From positions 62,001 through 126,000 of the forward strand of contig JADZBE010000034.1 of assembly GCA_020852275.1 (NCBI GenBank): 64,000 nt of DNA, given 5' to 3'. A program made the position numbers and the translations under genes. The notes below the pieces were generated by a model. It was given only the letters and a program-made list of their open reading frames with translations. It was not told the DNA's origin and ran no database searches. How positions within the stretch are numbered: position 1 is the stretch's first letter; each line of letters begins with the position of its first letter. This DNA is from Phycisphaerales bacterium (lineage in GTDB: Bacteria > Planctomycetota > Phycisphaerae > UBA1845). Shown piece by piece: positions 19,833 through 29,576 of this stretch.

Positions 19833-21716
19833 AGTGTATCTGAGCGACGCTTCCCGGCAAGCCACAGCGTGGTTTCTGAGGATGTTCGGGGGTGCATAAG
19901 TGTATCTGAGCGACGCTTCCCGGCAAGCCACAGCGGCGACGACAGCACCCAGACGGCGGGCTAAGTGTATCTGAGCGACGCTTCCCGGCAAGCCACAGCA
20001 TGCTCATCATCCTTCATGGGCAAAGATTGTAGTGTATCTGAGCGACGCTTCCCGGCAAGCCACAGCTGGTCGGACGCGCGGTCGTGTCCATCTCCGAGTG
20101 TATCTGAGCGACGCTTCCCGGCAAGCCACAGCCGCCGGACGGGTTGCCGATAGGCTTCACGTAGTGTATCTGAGCGACGCTTCCCGGCAAGCCACAGCAC
20201 GGAATGGAACACGCCGAATGGCTCTTGAAAGTGTATCTGAGCGACGCTTCCCGGCAAGCCACAGCGGTAATGCGTAGTTGGTTTTCCCCGTCCCAAGTGT
20301 ATCTGAGCGACGCTTCCCGGCAAGCCACAGCTTATCGGCGTCGCTGCGCCGGGCCGGGCAGAGTGTATCTGAGCGACGCTTCCCGGCAAGCCACAGCTTA
20401 TCGCACTCGCCGGTGCGTGCCTGCTGGAGTGTATCTGAGCGACGCTTCCCGGCAAGCCACAGCCGCGCGGGAATCGAACCCGCGCCGCGACGTAGTGTAT
20501 CTGAGCGACGCTTCCCGGCAAGCCACAGCAGGGGTTCGAGGGCACGATTCAAGCCTTCTAGTGTATCTGAGCGACGCTTCCCGGCAAGCCACAGCACCGG
20601 GACACGGACACGAAATCAGCCAGCAAGTGTATCTGAGCGACGCTTCCCGGCAAGCCACAGCGCATACGTTCAAGGGCCCGGCAATTCGATGAGTGTATCT
20701 GAGCGACGCTTCCCGGCAAGCCACAGCTGAGGATCAGTACTATACGCCGGTGTCGGGAGTGTATCTGAGCGACGCTTCCCGGCAAGCCACAGCTTCGAGG
20801 GCAGCGGGGAATTGTACGCTTCGAGTGTATCTGAGCGACGCTTCCCGGCAAGCCACAGCGGCTCCGCTGTGCGGCGTCCTCACCACGCTAGTGTATCTGA
20901 GCGACGCTTCCCGGCAAGCCACAGCAGTGCGGTAACGCCTGAAATCCCCCTCGTAGTGTATCTGAGCGACGCTTCCCGGCAAGCCACAGCGGAGTGGAGG
21001 CTGTATCGTGATTCGCATCAAGTGTATCTGAGCGACGCTTCCCGGCAAGCCACAGCATGAAAAACTACGGCATCCTGCTGGGCATAGTGTATCTGAGCGA
21101 CGCTTCCCGGCAAGCCACAGCGGATTCAGGCCGGCACGATTGCCAAGGAAGAGTGTATCTGAGCGACGCTTCCCGGCAAGCCACAGCGTGAGCGGGGATG
21201 CTAGTTCGTTGTTGGCTAGTGTATCTGAGCGACGCTTCCCGGCAAGCCACAGCTTGAACGTTCCCGGCAATCGCATGATCCGCGAGTGTATCTGAGCGAC
21301 GCTTCCCGGCAAGCCACAGCCAAAGACGGCGTCGCCGATGTCAAGCCCGTAGTGTATCTGAGCGACGCTTCCCGGCAAGCCACAGCACGTTTGTGATGGC
21401 GGTGGGGTGGCGGTTGAGTGTATCTGAGCGACGCTTCCCGGCAAGCCACAGCGGTGCGTTGTTTGGTATTGTCGTGGGGGTGAGTGTATCTGAGCGACGC
21501 TTCCCGGCAAGCCACAGCGCTGTGCGGGCAGCCCATCCACCGTGATTGAGTGTGTCTGAGCGACGCTTCCCGGCAAGCCACAGCTTCCTCGACAAGAGCG
21601 ACCACAAGGCAAATAGTGTATCTGAGCGACGCTTCCCGGCAAGCCACAGCCAAAGCACACTGCTCGCAGAGCAGTGGCACAATGTATCGGAGCGACGCCC
21701 CCGCACTGTCACTCCT
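19833..21716 (-). CRISPR. CRISPR array: 28 full 36-bp repeats plus 1 degenerate terminal repeat, 28 spacers (29-31 nt)
   Basis: Plus-strand repeat AGTGTATCTGAGCGACGCTTCCCGGCAAGCCACAGC. Repeat starts: 19833, 19899, 19964, 20031, 20097, 20163, 20230, 20296, 20362, 20428, 20494, 20560, 20626, 20692, 20758, 20824, 20890, 20955, 21021, 21086, 21152, 21218, 21285, 21351, 21417, 21483, 21549 (one A-to-G change), 21615, and degenerate 21681. Minus strand assigned from the tracrRNA wobble pattern. Confidence 0.98.
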
Positions 21717-22266
21717 TTTCCTTGCCCGAATACGTGCCGTCGCGCGTGTTTACGCGGATGAGGTCGCCGGTTTTGATGAACAGCGGGACTTGGAGCTTCA
21801 GTCCGTTCTCCAGCTCGGCCTCCTTCTGCACGCTGGAGCCGACGCCGCTGTGCGAGGGGCCCGCGGTGAGCGCGACGTGCAGTTGCGCCGTGTCCGGCGC
21901 GTCGAAGCGCACGGGGCGACCCTCGACGAACATCACGCGGTAGGCCTCGCCTTCCAGCATGAACGGCGTGAACGAGCCGATGAGGGTCCCGGGCAGCTTG
22001 AGTTCCTCGAACGTCTCCGAGTCCATGAAGATGTAGTCGTCGCCGTGGTGGTAGAGGTATTGCACCTGGCGGTAGGTGTATTCCGCTTCGACGACGGGGG
22101 TCAGCTCGTCGAGCGTGCGATCGACCTGGCGCCCGTCGATCAGGTCGCGCAGCGCGACGTGGACGTTGGGCCGCCCTCGACCCGTGTGCCGTTCGTGAAA
22201 GTCGGAGACGATGAAGAGGTGGTTCTGGTGACGCAGGACCATGCCCCGCTTGAGCGGAGTGTTCAT
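21709..22266 (-). CDS. efp: Elongation factor P
   Basis: KRGMVLRHQNHLFIVSDFHERHTGRGRPNVHVALRDLIDG, QYLYHHGDDYIFMDSETFEEL, C-terminal VQVPLFIKTGDLIRVNTRDGTYSGK-type EF-P ending. Confidence 0.92.
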   Translation of the reverse strand: MNTPLKRGMVLRHQNHLFIVSDFHERHTGRGRPNVHVALRDLIDGRQVDRTLDELTPVVEAEYTYRQVQYLYHHGDDYIFMDSETFEELKLPGTLIGSFTPFMLEGEAYRVMFVEGRPVRFDAPDTAQLHVALTAGPSHSGVGSSVQKEAELENGLKLQVPLFIKTGDLIRVNTRDGTYSGKEKE

Positions 22267-22851
22267 TGCAGCGCCTCCTGATTTGACCTGCGGACGCGCG
22301 GAACGTTCAGCGCTATCATACCTTCGCGCTGCGGCCATGCCTACGAAGAGTCGTGTTTTTCAAGGACGCCGTCGCACAACGGAGCCGCGACCGTGAGACG
22401 CTTCGCGCAGGATAACCAAGCCTAGCCCATGAGGGATCAAGTGTTCTCCAACGAAACCGCGGGTTCTGACACAGCTTATATCCCTCTCTCCAAGGCCACC
22501 GCGTATCGCGACTCGAGATCCCCCGGGCGCGGCTCGCATCCCGCTCGGTGCGGGAAGGTTGGCAATTCGCGGGCCAGAACCGGGCTTGGGCCGGCGGTTG
22601 AGAGCTGGTGGTTGGGGCTGGCGGCTTGGGCTGGCGGCTTGGGGCAGGCGGATCAGCTCGTTTTCCCCGCGCAGGCGGGGATCCTGTTCGTCGCGGAACG
22701 ACAGGTTACCCGGACGTCCAACTCCTCGCGGGGCCACGGGCGAAGCGGGCATCCTGAACGTCAGGGAGCGGCAGGCGCACGCAGCCTGTGGTGACCGGGC
22801 TACAGACGGAGGTTCCGGCTTGTCGACTCAGAACGACGCCAAAGAAACACC

Positions 22852-22931
22852 AACTGGAAAGCCGGTGCCCCGACTGGAAAGCCGGTGCCCCAACTGGAAA
22901 GCCAGTGCCCCGACTGGAAAGCCGGTGCCCT
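22852..22931. repeat. 20-bp tandem repeat, 4 units
   Basis: (A/G)ACTGGAAAGCC(G/A)GTGCCC(C/T) repeated with a 20-bp period. Confidence 0.9.
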
Positions 22932-22932
22932 G

Positions 22933-23097
22933 GCAGCCCGTGGTGAAACCCGAAACCAGTCGTGGGACCCGTCACCCCCGCGCCGGCGGGGGGCCAGTCC
23001 GCTCAGGAAAACCGTGGGATTCTCATTTCCCCGTCGCCTGCCGGCTGGATTCCCGCCTTCGCGGGAAGGACGCGCGATGCCTTTCACCACGGGCTGC
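22933..23097. mobile_element. MITE-like element, 165 bp, perfect 16-bp terminal inverted repeats
   Basis: Left GCAGCCCGTGGTGAAA (22933-22948), right TTTCACCACGGGCTGC (23082-23097). Contains internal dRS3-like inverted repeats and no ORF. Confidence 0.7.
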
Positions 23098-23255
23098 TAA
23101 CTGGAAGGGGTCTTCGCGATCGACTGCTGGTTCCGAATCCCAGCGAGGCCTGATAGGCTCCCGCGTCCGTTTTGGACGACGGATCGGCAACTGATCAGCG
23201 TGCCGAATCCGCTACGGGGCGTCGGGCATCTTATCGAACTGGAGCATCCTCGGTC

Positions 23256-24473
23256 GTGAACGCTGAGCGAACAGAGCCGACGCGATGGGACGCCTTTGCG
23301 CTGGACGCCGTCTCGCTGGTCGCCAGCGCGGCCTTCGGGCAGCTCTTCGTGGCCTGGCCGTTCCTGGCGCAGCAGCATATGCAGGCGAAGCCCGCGCAGG
23401 TGGGGTTGATCGCCGCGCTCTATCAAGGGCCTTATGTGCTCGCCGTGCTGGCGGGGCGACCGCTGCTGGACCGCATCGATCCTCGCATCCAGGCCGCGCT
23501 GAGCAACCTGCTGCTGGCCGTTTCCGCGTGTGGAATGGTCTTTGCCGCCAGCCTCAACCAGCTCCTCGTGCTGGTGACGATCAGCGGACTTGCCACCTCA
23601 TGGCTTTGGCCTCCGGTGATGGGTCGCGTGTCGGCGGGTCTGGAGGCAGCGGCGCTGAACCGGCGTCTGGGCCGATTCAACGCGGCGTGGTCCACGGGCA
23701 TGGTGCTGGGACCGCTGGTCGGCGGTTACCTTTATGCATGGAACGTTTCCGCGCCGTTCTGGAGCGCGATGGTGTATCATATCGTGTCCGCCGCGCTGCT
23801 GATGACGTGTCGGCCCGCAGGCAAGTTGTCGTCCTCCGAGTCTCGACTGTCCCCGCCGCCGCAGGAAGGCGAGACTGCGCAGGTCGCCTGCTTCCGCCGG
23901 ATGGCGCGGGTCGCACTGGTCAGCGGATACGTCTCGCTGGGGCTGCTGCGGTTCCAGTTGCCCGTGCTGGCGGAGCAGGAACTGAAGATGAACTCCGCCC
24001 GTTTCGGCAAGATCGGCATGCTCCTGAGCCTGACGATGGCGCTGGGGTTCTGGGCGCTGGGGCGTCACCCGTGGTGGCATTTCCGTGCGCGGGGGCTGTG
24101 GGTGTTTCAGGCGGTGCTGGCGTGCTCGCTGCTGCTGGCGTATGCCGCGTCCGGCGCCTTCGCGTTGTTCCTGTGTGCGGGGATCACCGGCGTGGGCATC
24201 AGCTTCTTGTATGCGTCGCACCTGTATTACGGAGTCACCGGCGGCGCGCGGCGCTCGCGGCGCATGGCGATCCATGAAGTGCTCGTCTCCGCGGGGTTTC
24301 TCGTCGGCGCGTACGGGGGCGGACTGCTCGCGGGCGTCATCGGGCTCCGCGCTCCCTACCTCATCGGCTGCGGCGCCCTCCTGTGCGGCGTGGCGGCGGA
24401 GATGGCGATCTACCGTTGCGACACCCTGCGCGGCGGAGGCGGCGCCGAAGGCTCCCCCATGATCGCACCATGA
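23256..24473 (+). CDS. MFS-type membrane transporter
   Basis: About 12 hydrophobic segments; ARFGKIGMLLSLTMALGF and GRVSAGLEAAALNRRLGRFNAAWSTGMVLGPLVGGYLYAWN typical of MFS. Confidence 0.75.
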   Translation: MNAERTEPTRWDAFALDAVSLVASAAFGQLFVAWPFLAQQHMQAKPAQVGLIAALYQGPYVLAVLAGRPLLDRIDPRIQAALSNLLLAVSACGMVFAASLNQLLVLVTISGLATSWLWPPVMGRVSAGLEAAALNRRLGRFNAAWSTGMVLGPLVGGYLYAWNVSAPFWSAMVYHIVSAALLMTCRPAGKLSSSESRLSPPPQEGETAQVACFRRMARVALVSGYVSLGLLRFQLPVLAEQELKMNSARFGKIGMLLSLTMALGFWALGRHPWWHFRARGLWVFQAVLACSLLLAYAASGAFALFLCAGITGVGISFLYASHLYYGVTGGARRSRRMAIHEVLVSAGFLVGAYGGGLLAGVIGLRAPYLIGCGALLCGVAAEMAIYRCDTLRGGGGAEGSPMIAP

Positions 24474-24857
24474 TCCATCAAGGCGATTCGCTTACGGGGA
24501 AGATGCGCGGAGGGTGTGGGGAGCGCGGCGTGGCGGACCGCGGCGAAACCACGAGAATCCCCCAGCGGAGTGAACGCTTCTACGCGTGTAGTCATAAAGC
24601 TGAGTGGAATCGCAAGACGGAGAGGCTCCGGCGGTCTGCATGGGACATCGGCGGCGGGCCCTTGGTCGGGCTTGCCGAGTCTGGCGGCAAGCGTGATTTT
24701 ACAGCGGGCCTGACGCAAATCGACGTGCAATAATCACCTGGGACCGTGGTTCGTGTAGAAGATGTTGCGACGCCGCTGGGAGCGTGGCGGATATCGAGAC
24801 GGGGTATTCGCATGGTGAATCGCACGGAGGCGCGGGTCCATGGCGCCACGCCGCTGG

Positions 24858-24956
24858 ATTCCCGCCTGCGCCGGAATGACGGCGTATGTGCGGCTGCCGG
24901 CAGGCGGGGCGGTTCCTCGCTCCGCGGCGGGACTGGATTCCCGCCTGCGCGGGAAT
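24858..24956. repeat. Two dRS3-like palindromes
   Basis: ATTCCCGCCTGCGCCGGAAT (24858-24877) and ATTCCCGCCTGCGCGGGAAT (24937-24956). Confidence 0.8.
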
Positions 24957-25038
24957 GACGGGATTCTCGTGTCGCCGAGGACCGTCAACTGTTTGTGGTC
25001 ATGGGTCCGCCGGAGCTGGCCCTGCGGAGTACACCTGG

Positions 25039-26637
<1,599 letters not shown>

Positions 26638-26902
26638 GAAGGCAACGAGGTAGCGAGGCCACAAGGCAACATGGCAACGACGCGCGGAGGGCGGGCTATG
26701 CCCGCCTCACCCTCGCGTAGGGCGGGCTATGCCCGCCTCACCCTCGCGGAGGGCGGCAGGACTTGTCTGCCACGGGTTGGCGAGATCGCCGGAGCGTGGC
26801 ATCCGTGCGAGTTTGAACGCAGGCGGGCATAGCCCGCCCTACGGGCTGCAAGCGGTCATCCATGAGGGACTGACGACAAGACTGGAATCGAAGGGACCCG
26901 GC

Positions 26903-28246
26903 ATGAACACGGCCTTTACGAGACGCGAATTCGTGCGAGGCAGCTTGGGGCTGGTCGGAATGATCGGTACCGTTCCGGCGTTCCTGTCCAGGACGGCGCT
27001 GGCGCTGTCGCCGGACGGGCGGCAGCGCGACCATGAACGATCTCACCAGGAAAACCGCAAGAAGAAAGCGACCCCGCAGGCGGCGCGCCCGGGCGAGTTC
27101 GGTTCGCCGGACGAGCGGATTCTCGTCGTGCTGCAACTGGCGGGCGGCAACGACGGGCTGAACACCATCGTCCCCATCCGCGACGACCTCTACTACAAGG
27201 CGCGCAAGCGGCTGGCCGTCCCCGCGAAGAAGGCGTTGAAACTCACCGACGACTTCGGCCTCAACCCCGAGGCGCCCGGCCTGAAAGCGCTCTACGACGA
27301 CGGACTGCTCGGCGTGATTCACGGCGTCGGCTATCCGAACCCGAACCGCTCGCACTTCGTCAGCACCGACATCTGGGAGACCGGCGATCCCCAGCAGCAC
27401 ACGTTCACCGGCTGGGCGGGCCGGTACTTCGACAACTGCTGCAAGGGCGCGGACCCGGTTGACCCCAAACTCGGCATCGCCCTGACGCGCGAAGCTCCGC
27501 TCACCATGGTCGGATCACGGTTCACGCCCGTGACGTTTGTTTCCCCCGACCAGTTGCAGTGGCAGCCGCATCACAGCAACAAGGGCGCGAAGGACGCATT
27601 CAACACTCTCAACGGCGAGCCGCCCGCCCCCGCGATGCCGTCCGCGCACACGTCGCCGTCCGCGCCGCTGACCACGCTCGACTTTCTGCGCCGCGAGGCC
27701 TTCGACGCGCAGATGAACGTCGATGAGATCCGCCAGGCCGCGGGCAAAGGCGCCGCCGGTCCGCGCGCCGGCTTGCAGGCGCACCTGACGATGGTGGCGA
27801 ACATGATCGCCGCGGGACTGCCGACGCGCGTGTACTACGTGTCGCTGACCGGCTTCGACACGCATTCGGGACAAGAGGGTCGGCAGCCGGGTTTGCTGCG
27901 CCAGGTGGGCGAGGGGCTTGGCGCGTTCTTCAAGGCGCTCAAGGCGACGGGACAGTCGGATCGGGTGCTGGTCATGTCCTTCTCTGAGTTCGGCCGCCGC
28001 GTCGAGGAGAACGCCTCCGGCGGCACGGACCACGGCACGGCCGCTCCGATGTTCCTTGCAGGCACGGCGGTCAAGGCCGGCCTGCACGGTCGGCATCCGA
28101 GCCTGAAGGACTTGGATGCGGGCGACTTGAAGTACACGACGGATTTCCGCGCGGTGTATTCGACGGTGCTGGAGAAGTGGATGGGCGCTGACGCGAAGAA
28201 GCTGATGCCGGGGAGCTTTCCGCGGTTGGACGTGCTGCGCGTGTGA
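26903..28246 (+). CDS. DUF1501 family protein with Tat-like signal
   Basis: TRREFVRGSLGLVGM, VVLQLAGGNDGLNTIVPIRDDLYYKARK, TGFDTHSGQEGRQPGLL, FSEFGRRVEENASGGTDHGTAAPMFLAG. Confidence 0.93.
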   Translation: MNTAFTRREFVRGSLGLVGMIGTVPAFLSRTALALSPDGRQRDHERSHQENRKKKATPQAARPGEFGSPDERILVVLQLAGGNDGLNTIVPIRDDLYYKARKRLAVPAKKALKLTDDFGLNPEAPGLKALYDDGLLGVIHGVGYPNPNRSHFVSTDIWETGDPQQHTFTGWAGRYFDNCCKGADPVDPKLGIALTREAPLTMVGSRFTPVTFVSPDQLQWQPHHSNKGAKDAFNTLNGEPPAPAMPSAHTSPSAPLTTLDFLRREAFDAQMNVDEIRQAAGKGAAGPRAGLQAHLTMVANMIAAGLPTRVYYVSLTGFDTHSGQEGRQPGLLRQVGEGLGAFFKALKATGQSDRVLVMSFSEFGRRVEENASGGTDHGTAAPMFLAGTAVKAGLHGRHPSLKDLDAGDLKYTTDFRAVYSTVLEKWMGADAKKLMPGSFPRLDVLRV

Positions 28247-28522
28247 GGTTGCTGCGAAATCGCTGCAAGCGTGCGCCGAATTGCAGGCGTGCGCCGCTCT
28301 TCTCCCCCTCGCAGGAGAGGGCAGGGGGATGGCTTTCTTCCCCGCCCTCCTTGCGGGAGGGGAAGTGTCGGAGACTTGAGGGCGGCGAGAGTCTGAGGGC
28401 GCTTGGCGCCGGGGCGGATCATGCGCCCTCGATGGCGCTACGGGTTCGGAATGGGGGAGGGCATTCTGACGGGCGCGGTTCGGTTCATGACGCCGTCCTG
28501 AGCGTCAAGCTTCCTGGCGACC

Positions 28523-28801
28523 TCATGCCGTCGCCGGTTCAATGCGGGCGATCCGCGTGGCATCGTCCAGCACCAGCCACGTGATTTCGCCGTCGGCCTT
28601 CTTGAGCCGCAGCCGTTGGAGCCAGTAACGGTCCTGCTTGCCGCGGGCGTACCAGCTTCCGGTCGGGCGGGATTCCCATGCATCGACGATGCCGACGACC
28701 TCGGCGTGATATACGCCCTCGCGCTTGCGGACTTCCTGCGCGACTCGCACGGGGGTGCCGGCGGGAAACTGTTTCACGATTGAGTCAGGTGTGTTGGTCA
28801 T
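28523..28801 (-). CDS. Small hypothetical protein
   Basis: ATG at 28801 overlaps the stop of the upstream HAD gene (ATGA). Confidence 0.55.
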   Translation of the reverse strand: MTNTPDSIVKQFPAGTPVRVAQEVRKREGVYHAEVVGIVDAWESRPTGSWYARGKQDRYWLQRLRLKKADGEITWLVLDDATRIARIEPATA

Positions 28802-29523
28802 GTCCTGGTTCCGCGCGGCGCGCAGCACTCCGCCCGCATTTCACCCTCGACGCTCCGCGCGAATCCCGCAAGGTCGAAGAAGCTCGCGAGAGGTGCAGCC
28901 TGCGTCGCGTTCGTCTCGCCGCGGCGGTTGATCCACACGAAAGGGATGCCCAGTTGCCGCGTGGGCACGCCGTCATGATAGAGACTCTGCGCCAGGTGCA
29001 AACCCGCATCGCCCGTGAAGTTCCGCCCCGCCCGGAAATGGGCCTCGCCCGGCTTGTATGACTTCACGTCCGCCGCCGTGGCGAGGAAATCAAACGTGAC
29101 CGGAAACCGTTGCAGCGTGCGCGCCAGCAGGTCGCGATCGACGTTGGAGAGGATGCCCAGCCGAAAGCGGGTGGACAGCCGCGTCAGCGCGTCGCCCGTG
29201 TCCGCAAACGCCGGCCAGTCGCCCACGGAATCCGCCACGTCTTCGGACTGAGCCGACGTGCAGGCGACGCCCAGCGCCGAAGCCACTTCGCTCACGGCAA
29301 GCGCCACGACCCGGCGGTACGCCTGATAGGGACCGGCCTCGATGCGCGCCTCGGCGGCGAGGTACGCGTCGAACACGGCCTGCAGGCGCGCGCCATCGGT
29401 CATCCCCAGGATGTCTCGAAACGCGCGGCGCAGACCGGTTTCCCAGTCGATGAGCGTGCCGTAGCAGTCGAACGTCAGCGCCGTCGTGCGGCGCAGGACG
29501 GCTTGATAATCGGGCGTCGTCAT
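28798..29523 (-). CDS. Haloacid dehalogenase-type II/HAD hydrolase
   Basis: ALTFDCYGTLIDWETGLRRAF, LGILSNVDRDLL, KSYKPGEAHF. Confidence 0.85.
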   Translation of the reverse strand: MTTPDYQAVLRRTTALTFDCYGTLIDWETGLRRAFRDILGMTDGARLQAVFDAYLAAEARIEAGPYQAYRRVVALAVSEVASALGVACTSAQSEDVADSVGDWPAFADTGDALTRLSTRFRLGILSNVDRDLLARTLQRFPVTFDFLATAADVKSYKPGEAHFRAGRNFTGDAGLHLAQSLYHDGVPTRQLGIPFVWINRRGETNATQAAPLASFFDLAGFARSVEGEMRAECCAPRGTRT

Positions 29524-29576
29524 GCTTTCCCTTCGTGCATCCGCTTTGTCCCGTCGGTCGAGCAGCGTTACGCTGA

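Noticed and set aside
20530-20559. Spacer 11 (AGGGGTTCGAGGGCACG...) as a second tRNA-like spacer
   Set aside because: Contains GTTCGA, but no 5-bp stem closes a 7-nt loop, so it is not a T-arm.
19797-21761. Many ORFs within the array (e.g. 20204-20692, 20740-21660, 21216-21680)
   Set aside because: They are translations of the CRISPR repeat (VYLSDASRQATA, CGLPGSVAQIH, WLAGKRRSDTL) and are not genes.
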